In this document: positions 16,143 through 24,083 of the stretch, one piece after another
How positions within the stretch are numbered: the first letter of the stretch is position 1
Layout: every line of letters starts with the position of its first letter
Source of the DNA: VRUE01 sp963703175
Lineage (GTDB): Bacteria; Actinomycetota; Thermoleophilia; Solirubrobacterales; 70-9
Direction: 5' to 3'
NCBI GenBank assembly: GCA_963703175.1
Contig: OY969794.1
Span: forward strand, 930,001 to 994,000
DNA: 64,000 nucleotides
The notes under the pieces: model-generated
What the model saw: only the letters and a program-made list of their open reading frames with translations
Database searches by the model: none
Told to the model about the DNA's origin: nothing
Translations under genes and position numbers: made by a program

Positions 16143-18608
16143 ATGATCGGGACCTACGTCTCGGCGGCGCTGATCTGCGCCGCCTCACTGCTCGTCGGGC
16201 GCGCCCTGCTGCTCCTCGCGGGCCGCAGCGCGTGGTCATGGCTGGAGCCGGCCGCGGGCTTCGGCGCCGTGCTGACCGTAACCGGCGTCCTTGCGCGAGC
16301 GCCTGGCCACGGCACCTCAGCGACCCTGGGTCTGGTCCTGCTCCTCATTGCTGCCATAGCAATCGTCGCGACACAAAGCCGCGCTGCCGGCGGGCCTAAA
16401 ACGTCAGATGTAGACGCGTTATCGGCCCATCGGCGGGGAGAGACGCTGCGGCGGGGACTGCCGGTGGCGATCGCGGTGACCTTGGTGCTTTCGATCCCCT
16501 TCGCGATCAGCGGGCGCTGGGGTCTGCTTGGCGTCGGCTTCAACAATGACCTCGGGCTCCACCTCGCCTGGGCCGAGTGGCTGCGCAGCGGCGCCGGCCC
16601 GGTTCCTGACGCCGGCTACCCGCTTGGCCCACATGGCCTCGCCGTAGCCACCGCGGCGGTGCCGGGCATCAGCCTGGGGCAGGCCTTCGTCGGCGAGATC
16701 TTTGCGATCGGCATCCTCACCGGGCTGACCGCGCTGGCAGCTCTGCCGGGCTTCGGCGCCGGGCGGCGGCTACTGGCGGCCACCATGGTCGCCATCCCCT
16801 ACCTCGCCGCCTCCTACTTCGCCCAGGGCGCTTTCAAGGAGACCGCCGAGGCGCTCTTCATCCTCGCCGCAGCCCTGGGCCTGCGAGAGATCGACACCCT
16901 TCGAAGCTCAGACGTGCCGTCGGAAAGCGGTCACTATGGGTACTCAAGCGACGGCACGTCCGGTTTAGTTCGGCTGGCGCTGCCTTGGCTGGCGATCGCC
17001 GGCGGCGTCTTCTTCTCCTACAGCTTTGCCGGGCTCGCCTGGCCGGTGTTCACGGCCGTGCTCTGGAGCCTCACCCTGCCCGCAGTACGGCGAGCGCTGG
17101 CGCCACGGGCGCTGCTGCGCTTCCTGTTACGGCCGGCGACCCTGCTGACGATCGTTCTGCTTGCGGGACTCGCCGTGGCGGCGACCCTGGTCGGCCCCTT
17201 CGGCTTTGTCCACAGCTTCAACAAAGTCGCCGGGACGAACACCTATGGACCGGTCTCCCCGTTCGAGGCGCTCGGCGTCTGGCCGGCGACCAACTACCGA
17301 CTCGAAGCGCCGGGCGGCGCTCACCTGACCGGCCTGGCAGGGGCGATCGGCGTCCTCGCCCTGCTCGCCGGCACGGCATGGTGGATCAGGAGGCGGGAAC
17401 TGGCCGTGCCGCTTGGGCTCGCCGCCTGCGTCGTCCTCTACCTCGTCGCGCTGCCCACCAGCGGCGACTACTCGCACGCCAAGGCGCTGATGATCGGCGC
17501 ACCCCTGGCGATGCTGGTCGCGATCCGCCCCCTACTCGCCGAGTTCCCCCTCTTCACCCGCCGACGGGCCGAAAAGCGAACTCCGGCTCCGCTTTCAGGC
17601 CCGTCGGCGGGGTTGGTGCGGGTTGGGTGGGGGGCGTTGGCCGTCGTGTTCGTCGGCGGTGCCATCTACTCCAGCTTCCTGGCGCTGCGCAATGCACCCG
17701 TGGGGCCGCCCGGACACGGGGCCGAGTTGCGTGCCTTCATGCCGATCGTGCACGGCAAGCCCGTGCTCTACGCCGGCCAGGATCGCTACGCAGCCTACGA
17801 GCTACTTGGCGCCGACACCCACGTACCGCTGGTCGAGTTCCCCGACCCCGCGGTTGCCGAGAACCCAGAGAAGCCGTTCGACACCGGCGACGCCTATAGC
17901 CCGATCGACTTCGACTCCTTCTCGCGCGGCACGCTCGACGGCTTCCCCTATGTAATCACCGGCCGAGCCGCGTGGAACAGCCAAGCACCCCCGGGCTTCA
18001 AGCAGATCGCCGCCACGCCCTCATACATCCTCTGGGAACGGACCGGCGACGTGCCGGAAAATCGCCACGTTTTACTGGAGGGGACCAACGCCGGCGCCCA
18101 CGCGGGCTGTGCCTCACCTGAGATCCGCATCCTGCTCGCCAACCGCGGCCGCGCCTCACTGTTCCCCGACGTCGCGATCGCCGCCAAGGACCGCTGGAAC
18201 GCGGGTAGTCAGCTACAGACCGGGGAGCGCACCGCGCAGACGATCGCCCTGCCCAAAGGTAGCTGGCAACTGTCGCTGCAGTACTTCTCCCCTTTCGGGC
18301 TGACGCTGTCGGCTCCCAGCTTCCGCCACGAGCTGACGCCCGCGCTCGACGGCCAGCGGCCAAACACGATCAGCCTCGCCAACGACGGCCAGTTCTGGCC
18401 GGCCGGCACTTACGTCAGCCGCGGCGGCAAGGTTCGATTCGCAGTGGAAACCGCCGAGCCCAGCTTCTTGCAGCGCCTCAGCGGCTATGACGACGTTGCC
18501 TACCTCGGCAACCTAGTCGCGGTCCGGGCGGGCAAGCGTCACATCGTGCCGCTCAACGCAGCGTGTAATTCCTGGATCGACTGGTACGAATCCGAAGCTG
18601 CGCCCTAA
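16143..18608 (+). CDS. Large polytopic membrane protein of unknown function
   Basis: The protein of about 821 residues has a dozen or so hydrophobic segments over its first 540 residues, then a C-terminal extracytoplasmic part of about 270 residues with beta-rich character. The layout resembles membrane glycosyltransferases or polysaccharide-assembly proteins, but I see no diagnostic motif. ATG 16143 (MIGTYVSA) is preferred over TTG 16131. Three palindromic elements (16386, 16911, 17557) sit in frame inside loops between membrane segments and encode short polar stretches. The stop overlaps the convergent desaturase stop by 4 bp. Confidence 0.75.
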   Translation: MIGTYVSAALICAASLLVGRALLLLAGRSAWSWLEPAAGFGAVLTVTGVLARAPGHGTSATLGLVLLLIAAIAIVATQSRAAGGPKTSDVDALSAHRRGETLRRGLPVAIAVTLVLSIPFAISGRWGLLGVGFNNDLGLHLAWAEWLRSGAGPVPDAGYPLGPHGLAVATAAVPGISLGQAFVGEIFAIGILTGLTALAALPGFGAGRRLLAATMVAIPYLAASYFAQGAFKETAEALFILAAALGLREIDTLRSSDVPSESGHYGYSSDGTSGLVRLALPWLAIAGGVFFSYSFAGLAWPVFTAVLWSLTLPAVRRALAPRALLRFLLRPATLLTIVLLAGLAVAATLVGPFGFVHSFNKVAGTNTYGPVSPFEALGVWPATNYRLEAPGGAHLTGLAGAIGVLALLAGTAWWIRRRELAVPLGLAACVVLYLVALPTSGDYSHAKALMIGAPLAMLVAIRPLLAEFPLFTRRRAEKRTPAPLSGPSAGLVRVGWGALAVVFVGGAIYSSFLALRNAPVGPPGHGAELRAFMPIVHGKPVLYAGQDRYAAYELLGADTHVPLVEFPDPAVAENPEKPFDTGDAYSPIDFDSFSRGTLDGFPYVITGRAAWNSQAPPGFKQIAATPSYILWERTGDVPENRHVLLEGTNAGAHAGCASPEIRILLANRGRASLFPDVAIAAKDRWNAGSQLQTGERTAQTIALPKGSWQLSLQYFSPFGLTLSAPSFRHELTPALDGQRPNTISLANDGQFWPAGTYVSRGGKVRFAVETAEPSFLQRLSGYDDVAYLGNLVAVRAGKRHIVPLNAACNSWIDWYESEAAP
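16386..16436. repeat. Dispersed palindrome family C, copy C1 (intragenic, degenerate)
   Basis: The left side CCGGCGGGCCTAAAACG and the right side CGTTATCGGCCCATCGGCGG form an imperfect stem. The element lies in frame within the membrane protein gene and shares its pattern with copies at 17557 and 22638. Confidence 0.6.
16911..16960. repeat. Dispersed palindrome family B, copy B1 (intragenic)
   Basis: Perfect 12-bp arms GACGTGCCGTCG and CGACGGCACGTC enclose the family core, here CGGTCACTATGGGT. The copy is translated as part of a polar loop (SDVPSESGHYGYSSDGTSG) in the membrane protein. Confidence 0.85.
17557..17611. repeat. Dispersed palindrome family C, copy C2 (intragenic)
   Basis: Perfect 14-bp arms CCCGCCGACGGGCC and GGCCCGTCGGCGGG are followed inward by GAAAAGCG and CGCTTTC, which pair further. 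It lies in frame in a loop of the membrane protein gene. Confidence 0.85.
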
Positions 18609-19534
18609 GAAGAAGCTTTAGCTGCCATGCGTTCCGGCGAAACGCGCACCACGTCCCATACCCAACCGGCCTTCTCCATCATGTCTATGACGACCGCCGA
18701 GAGGTCCACCTGGTGGCGGCCGAGGCCGTGGGTGGCGGAGGTCGGGAAGGCGTGGTGGTTGTTGTGCCAGGCCTCGCCCAGCGTTGGGATCGCAATCAGA
18801 GCGAGGTTGCGCGACTCATCGGTCGTCTCGTAGTCGCGGTTGCCGAAGACGTGGCAGAGCGAATTGATGCTGTAAGTGAAGTGGTGCAGGACGAAGACGC
18901 GGACGAGGCCGCCCCAAAGCAGGCCGGTTAGCGCCGCGAAGAGGGTGCCGCCGATCACCCAGCCGAGCGCGAAGGGAACAAGCAAGCCGAGAATTGCCCA
19001 GTAGATAAAGGTGCGGTCGACCCAGTTGATCGTCGGGTCTTTGAGCAGGTCGGGCGCGAAACGTTCCTTGCTTCCGCGCTGCGTGTGGATGAAAAGCCAA
19101 CCCATGTGGGCGTGGAAAAGGCCGCGCATTGCTCCCGACCAGCCGTGGCCATGATCGACGTGAGGGCTGTGCGGATCGCCCTCTTCATCGGAGAAAGCGT
19201 GGTGCTTGCGATGGTCGGCGACCCAGGAGATCACCGGGCCCTCAATTGCCGCCGAGCCGAGGATCGCCAGCAGCCCGTGCAGCCAACCTTTTGCTTTGAA
19301 GGCGCGGTGAGTAAGGTGGCGATGGAAGCCGACGGTGATCCCCAGGCCGGTCAGCAGGTACATGCCGACGAAGAGGAAGACGTCGCTCCAGTGCAGTGCT
19401 TTACCCCAGACCTGCCAGCCAGCGAAGCCGATCGCGACAAAGGGGACGAGGGTGACGAGTCCGGTGATGATCCGGTCGCGCGTCTCATTGGCGACCGGCT
19501 GGATATCTGAAGGGAGAAGCCCGCTTTCTGCCAT
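18605..19534 (-). CDS. Membrane fatty-acyl desaturase (acyl-CoA or lipid delta-9 type)
   Basis: The 309-residue protein has two pairs of membrane segments and the three histidine boxes of membrane desaturases: HRHLTH at about residue 70, HRKHH at about 107 and HNNHH at about 260. These bind the di-iron centre that introduces a double bond into acyl chains. ATG 19534 (MAESGLLPSD) is chosen; upstream in-frame codons give no sensible protein. It is divergent from the cyclopropane synthase gene by 100 bp, and the two enzymes could act in sequence on the same acyl chains. Confidence 0.92.
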   Translation of the reverse strand: MAESGLLPSDIQPVANETRDRIITGLVTLVPFVAIGFAGWQVWGKALHWSDVFLFVGMYLLTGLGITVGFHRHLTHRAFKAKGWLHGLLAILGSAAIEGPVISWVADHRKHHAFSDEEGDPHSPHVDHGHGWSGAMRGLFHAHMGWLFIHTQRGSKERFAPDLLKDPTINWVDRTFIYWAILGLLVPFALGWVIGGTLFAALTGLLWGGLVRVFVLHHFTYSINSLCHVFGNRDYETTDESRNLALIAIPTLGEAWHNNHHAFPTSATHGLGRHQVDLSAVVIDMMEKAGWVWDVVRVSPERMAAKASS

Positions 19535-19634
19535 GCAGCGGCGATCATACGCGCACCCGTGGCAGGAAACGTAAACCACGGGCGCCCGCCGTCCATCGCG
19601 CAGGCCGACAACCAGACCCTTATAAAGTGCCGAG

Positions 19635-20840
19635 ATGCCCTTCGCCCGTACCGCGCCACTGCGCCACGAGATCGAGGCCCGCATCCCCAGGCGCCCGTTC
19701 ACGGTCGAGTTCTGGGACGGAACCAAGCTGCCGTCCACCGAGAACGGCGGACCCACCTTCTACGTGCGCTCACCCCGCGCCGCCGCGCACGCGTTGCGCG
19801 CTCCGGGTCAGCTGGGCCTCGGCCGCGCCTACGTCAGCGGCGAGATCGAGGTCGACGACATGGACGCGGTGATCGAGCTACTCGACAACTGGCAGCCACC
19901 GTCGCTCGACCGCGGTGACATGGCACGATTGCTGCTCGGCGCGGTACGCGCCGCCGGTATTACGCGGCCGCCGTCGCCCCCCGCCGCCGAGCTCGTCCTC
20001 AGCGGCCGCCGCCACACCAAAGAGCGCGACGCCCGCGCCGTCCGCCATCACTACGACGTCTCCAACGACTTCTTCGCCCTCTTCCTCGACGAGTCAATGA
20101 CCTACAGCTGCGCCTTCTTCGCCGGGGGCGCCGAGACGCTCGAGGCTGCACAGGAGGAGAAGCTGGAGACGGTCGCCCGCAAGCTGGCGCTGAAGGAGGG
20201 CGACCGGGTGCTCGACGTCGGTTGCGGCTGGGGCGCCTTCCCACTGCGGGCAGCGACCAAGTACGGCGCCAGCGTCGTCGGCATCACGCTCTCACCACCC
20301 CAGGCCGAACGGGCACGGCAGCGGGCCGAGGAAGCCGGCGTCGCCGAGCGGGTCGAGATTCGCGTCATGGACTACCGCGACCTGGCCGGCGAGCGCTTCG
20401 ACGCGATCGCCTCGATCGGCATGGTCGAGCACGTCGGCAAGGAGCAGATCGATGTCTACGCCCGCACGCTGGCAGGGCTCCTGGAGCCAGGCGGGCGGCT
20501 GCTCAACCACGGCATCGCCCGCCTGCGCCACACCGACCCCGACGCGGCCGCCTTCTCCGAGCGCTACGTCTTCCCCGACGGCGAACCACTGCACCTCTCG
20601 CGCGTGCTGCTGGCACTCGAACGCGCTGGCTTCGTCACCCGCCACGTCTCAGAGCACGGCGCCGACTACGCCGAGACCCTGCGCCACTGGGCCCGCCGCT
20701 TAGATGAGAATCTCGATGAAGCTCTGCGCCTCGCAGGGCCAGAACGCGTCCGGGTTTGGCGCCTTTACCTCCGTGCCGCGCGCAATGGCTTTGAAAACGG
20801 CTTCCTCTCGATCTACCAGGCCCGCTGCTCGCTGCCATAG
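19635..20840 (+). CDS. Cyclopropane-fatty-acyl-phospholipid synthase family methyltransferase
   Basis: The 401-residue protein has the N-terminal lipid-binding domain of CFA synthases and a SAM-binding Rossmann domain with VLDVGCGWGAF near residue 195. HYDVSNDFFALFLDESMTYSCAFF just before it is the family signature region. It adds a methylene or methyl group from SAM across a cis double bond of membrane phospholipid acyl chains. The divergent desaturase could supply that double bond. The stop lies inside the left arm of palindrome D1. Confidence 0.93.
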   Translation: MPFARTAPLRHEIEARIPRRPFTVEFWDGTKLPSTENGGPTFYVRSPRAAAHALRAPGQLGLGRAYVSGEIEVDDMDAVIELLDNWQPPSLDRGDMARLLLGAVRAAGITRPPSPPAAELVLSGRRHTKERDARAVRHHYDVSNDFFALFLDESMTYSCAFFAGGAETLEAAQEEKLETVARKLALKEGDRVLDVGCGWGAFPLRAATKYGASVVGITLSPPQAERARQRAEEAGVAERVEIRVMDYRDLAGERFDAIASIGMVEHVGKEQIDVYARTLAGLLEPGGRLLNHGIARLRHTDPDAAAFSERYVFPDGEPLHLSRVLLALERAGFVTRHVSEHGADYAETLRHWARRLDENLDEALRLAGPERVRVWRLYLRAARNGFENGFLSIYQARCSLP

Positions 20841-20955
20841 GAGGCCATCCGGTAGGGGTGGAACGTCTTGTACTTTTTCCGCGGCGGGGATTGCGGACAG
20901 CCGCCAACTGTTTTCGGAAAAAGTTAAGTGGAACCCCTACCGGATGGCCTCCTAT
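20837..20955. repeat. Dispersed palindrome family D, copy D1
   Basis: Perfect 23-bp arms (20837-20859 and 20933-20955) enclose the conserved half-cores GGAACGTCTTGTACTTTTTC and GAAAAAGTTAAGTGGA. The arms contain the stop codons of both convergent neighbours, the CFA synthase and the HAD hydrolase. It may serve as a two-way terminator, though no U tract follows. Confidence 0.85.
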
Positions 20956-21626
20956 TCCGGGAAGCCGCATTCAACCGTCCCTAGAGCCCAGTCGGCCCCA
21001 GCTTGGTTGAGCTGGTCGACTGAGTAGCTGCCCGTGGCTACGCCGACGACCCTGATGCCGGCTCCGTGGCCGGCCGTTATGTCGCGCGGCGTGTCGCCGA
21101 CTGAGATGCAGGAGCCGTCGGCCAGGGTGCTGCCGGATACGAGCTCGGCTCGGCGCAGCGCAGCCTTGGTGACCTCGGTGCGGTCGGCGGAATCGGAGCC
21201 GTAGCCGCCGAAAGAGAAGAAGCGGTTGAGGTGGCCGCGGGCGAGCTTGATGTGGGCGGCGGCCTCGACGTTGCCGGTGACCAGGCCGAGCAGAACGCCA
21301 GCGTCGATCAATCTGTCGAGCAGCTCCTCGATGCCGGGCATCACTCGGTAGCCGTCGGACTCGGCGACGGCGTCGGGCAGGTGCTTGAGATAGCAGCCGA
21401 TCGCCTTGGCGCGCTCTTCTGCGCTGCCCTCACGGCCAATCACCTCGCGAAAGATGATCCCGACGATCTCGGGGTCGGTCATGCCGGCGTCGGTGTGCTC
21501 GGCGATGTCGGCCTCGACCCCGTAGAGCTCCTCGAAGCCGCGCTGCCAGGCGACGCCGCCGGCACCTCCCGTCACCAGCAGGGTTCCGTCGATATCGAAA
21601 AGCACTGCACGCGGTGAGTCGGTCAT
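20952..21626 (-). CDS. HAD-superfamily hydrolase
   Basis: The protein of about 224 residues opens with HAD motif I, VLFDIDGTLL. Motif II lies in LLGLVTGN, and the motif III/IV region in SCISVGDTPRDITAGHGAG. This is the phosphoglycolate-phosphatase-like branch of cytosolic phosphatases; the substrate is not predictable. ATG 21626 overlaps the cydB stop, so it is the last gene of the tkt-tal-pgi-cydA-cydB run. Confidence 0.88.
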   Translation of the reverse strand: MTDSPRAVLFDIDGTLLVTGGAGGVAWQRGFEELYGVEADIAEHTDAGMTDPEIVGIIFREVIGREGSAEERAKAIGCYLKHLPDAVAESDGYRVMPGIEELLDRLIDAGVLLGLVTGNVEAAAHIKLARGHLNRFFSFGGYGSDSADRTEVTKAALRRAELVSGSTLADGSCISVGDTPRDITAGHGAGIRVVGVATGSYSVDQLNQAGADWALGTVECGFPE

Positions 21627-22624
21627 CACTCGCCAAGCAGTTCGCGTTGACTCAACCAGTAGAGCAGGCCGAGCGCCGGCAGCACGACCAGCGCGGCGAT
21701 CACGAAGACGATCAGGACGGCGTCGAGCGTCGGCCCCGGCGCCGCCGCCTGGCTGATCTTCAGCGAGGTCGGCAGCAAATATGGAAACTGGGCGACGCCC
21801 CAGCCCCAGATCACCGCGACCACGGCGCCGGCGGCAAGCGGGCGCAGGCCTCGGCGCTGACGACCGAGAAGCATGGCGAGGACCCCGAAGCCGCAGAGGA
21901 TCGAGACGATCACCAGCGGCAGCCCCTCGACGATCAGGCGGTCGTAGACGTAGCGAGCTTCGCCGTGCAGGGCGACGAGGCCGAAGAGGGCAACCGCACC
22001 GGCAGCGACGCCGGCGGTCAGCGCACGGCGGGAGAAGTAGCTTTCCATCTCTTCGTCGTCGGCACGATGGGCGTCGGCGAGGAGGTAGATCGCCGCCAAG
22101 TAGGCGCCGCTGGCGACAAAGAGCGCGCCGGTGAGCAGTGGCAGCGGCGCCAGCCAGCTGGAGAAGGCGGCGCCATTCCCTCCGGCCGGGACGTTGCCAG
22201 CGGCAATCGCACCGACCACCGTCCCCATGAAGAAGGGCGTCAGCACCGAGGAGATCGCGAAGGCGGCGCCCATTGCCCGCCGGTACTCGAGCCGCCGCAC
22301 TGATTTGCGGAAGGCAAAGCCGGCGCCGCGCAGGACGATCCCCACGGCCGCCAAGGCGATTGGGACGTAGAGCGTCGACATGATCGCCCCGAAGACTTCC
22401 GGGAAAGCGGTCCAGAGAACGACCAGAATAAAGATCAGCCAGACGTGGTTGGCCTCCCAGACGGGGGTCAGCGAGCGCTGGATCATGGCTCGCGGCCGCT
22501 CGCCGGTCTCGGCGTCGCCGGCGATCAGGTCCCAGAGCCCGGCGCCGAAGTCAGCGCCGCCGAACAACGCGTAGAGCGTCGCCCCGATCCAGAGAATCGC
22601 CGCCGCGAGATCGGCGCGCGTCAT
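21626..22624 (-). CDS. cydB: Cytochrome bd quinol oxidase subunit II
   Basis: The 332-residue protein has about nine membrane segments and the CydB N-terminal signature ILWIGATLYALFGGADFGAG. It pairs with CydA in the bd-type terminal oxidase, which oxidises quinol and reduces oxygen with high affinity without proton pumping. It follows cydA on the minus strand after 64 bp that hold palindrome C3, and overlaps the HAD gene. Confidence 0.94.
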   Translation of the reverse strand: MTRADLAAAILWIGATLYALFGGADFGAGLWDLIAGDAETGERPRAMIQRSLTPVWEANHVWLIFILVVLWTAFPEVFGAIMSTLYVPIALAAVGIVLRGAGFAFRKSVRRLEYRRAMGAAFAISSVLTPFFMGTVVGAIAAGNVPAGGNGAAFSSWLAPLPLLTGALFVASGAYLAAIYLLADAHRADDEEMESYFSRRALTAGVAAGAVALFGLVALHGEARYVYDRLIVEGLPLVIVSILCGFGVLAMLLGRQRRGLRPLAAGAVVAVIWGWGVAQFPYLLPTSLKISQAAAPGPTLDAVLIVFVIAALVVLPALGLLYWLSQRELLGE

Positions 22625-22637
22625 CCCCCCGACCCCC

Positions 22638-22688
22638 CGCCGACGGGACTAAAACGCACGCATATCGTGGGAAATCGCCCCGTCGGCG
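22638..22688. repeat. Dispersed palindrome family C, copy C3 (between cydA and cydB)
   Basis: Arms CGCCGACGGG (22638-22647) and CCCGTCGGCG (22679-22688) flank ACTAAAACG, as in C1. It occupies nearly all of the cydA-cydB gap and could modulate expression of cydB relative to cydA. Confidence 0.8.
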
Positions 22689-24080
22689 TCATTTTGCGGG
22701 CGCCTCCTGGGGGCCGTAGGGGACGTCGGCCTCGCCTGCGGCATCGCCCTCCTCCCGCCAGCGGCGCGACATCGCCCGCAGGACAAGGATCGCGCCGGTG
22801 CCGAGGCCGGCGTAGAGGATCAGCACGCCGCCGAAGGCGAACCAGATTCCCCCGGCCTCGGTGACCGCTTCCTCCGTGCGCATGTAGCCCTGGACGATCC
22901 AGGGCTGGCGGCCGACCTCGGTGACGATCCAGCCGAACCAGAGGGCGAGAATCGCGCCGACCCCGGAGATTGCGACCGCGCGCAGAAACCAGGGCGTGCG
23001 CGGGATCTCGCGGCGACGCCACCAGACGAAGCCGAGCCAGGCGCCAAGCGCCAGCAGCGCGGTGCCGATCCCGACCATCGCGTCGAAGGCGAGATGCAGC
23101 AGCGTGTTGGCCGGTGGCCGTTCGTCAGCTGGGATATCGGCGAGGCCGGTCACCTCGGTGTCGGCGCTGAAGCCGACCAGGTAGGAGTCGAGGTCGGGGA
23201 TCGGGATCGCCCCCACCACGCCGTCGCTGGTGCAGATGCCGCCGATGTACTCGGTCTGGTCGTCGCCGCTCTTCTGGATGCACTCGATGCCGGCGAACTT
23301 GGCCGGCTGGTGGTCGGCGACTTCGCGGGCCGCGGTATCGCCGACGAAGAGCTGGACCGGGGTGACGATGCAGGCGATCGTCAGCGGGATCAAAAGGCCC
23401 AGCCGGTGCAGGCGGTCGCGCCTCCCGCGCAGCATCCCGACCGCGTAGATCGAGGCGACGAGGAAGCCGGTGACCATGTAGGCGGCGAGGATCATGTGCG
23501 GGACCTCGTAGCTCCAGGCCGGATTGAAGAGCACCTTGAAGGGCTCGGTTTCGACCACCTTGCCGGCGGCGTCGAGGGTGAAGCCCTGCGGCGCGTTCAT
23601 CCAGGAGTTGGCGGTGACGACCGAGAAGGCGCCGCCGATGCCGGTGACCACCATCGGCACACCCGACCAGAAGTGCGCCCAGCCGCTCAGTCGCTTCCAG
23701 CCGTAGATGTAGATCGCGAGGAAGATCGCCTCGGTGAAGAAGAAGAGACCCTCGATCGCGAAGGCGATGCCGAAGGCGTCGCCGAAACGCGACATGAAGT
23801 TCGGCCAGAGCAAGCCGAACTCGAAACTGAGCACGGTGCCGGTGACCGCGCCGACGGCGAAGGTCACCCCCATCGCTTTGGACCAGCGCCGCGCCAGCCG
23901 CATCGCGTCCTCGTCGTCGCGCTTCAGCCCCAACCAGTTGGCGGTGAGGATGATCGCCGGCAGGGCGACGCCAAGACAGGAGAGGACGATGTGGAAGGCG
24001 AGCGTGAACGCCATCAGCTCGCGCGCGGCGAGCAGGTTGGACTCCGACGCCGCGAGCGGGAGGGCGTCGAAACCAGGCAC
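22689..24080 (-). CDS. cydA: Cytochrome bd quinol oxidase subunit I
   Basis: The 463-residue protein begins with GTG and has the typical CydA core: a haem-ligand histidine in MAFTLAFHIVLSCLG, FEFGLLWPNF, and GRQPWIVQG. The quinol-binding Q loop between about residues 260 and 330 is moderate in length. It holds haems b558, b595 and d and reduces oxygen. It begins 3 bp after the pgi stop, so the oxidase is transcribed with the sugar-phosphate genes. Confidence 0.95.
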   Translation of the reverse strand: MPGFDALPLAASESNLLAARELMAFTLAFHIVLSCLGVALPAIILTANWLGLKRDDEDAMRLARRWSKAMGVTFAVGAVTGTVLSFEFGLLWPNFMSRFGDAFGIAFAIEGLFFFTEAIFLAIYIYGWKRLSGWAHFWSGVPMVVTGIGGAFSVVTANSWMNAPQGFTLDAAGKVVETEPFKVLFNPAWSYEVPHMILAAYMVTGFLVASIYAVGMLRGRRDRLHRLGLLIPLTIACIVTPVQLFVGDTAAREVADHQPAKFAGIECIQKSGDDQTEYIGGICTSDGVVGAIPIPDLDSYLVGFSADTEVTGLADIPADERPPANTLLHLAFDAMVGIGTALLALGAWLGFVWWRRREIPRTPWFLRAVAISGVGAILALWFGWIVTEVGRQPWIVQGYMRTEEAVTEAGGIWFAFGGVLILYAGLGTGAILVLRAMSRRWREEGDAAGEADVPYGPQEAPAK

Positions 24081-24083
24081 GAG

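Noticed and set aside
16386..17611. CRISPR array
   Set aside because: The palindromic copies are irregularly spaced, differ in arms and occur singly; there are no regular spacers and no cas genes in the window.
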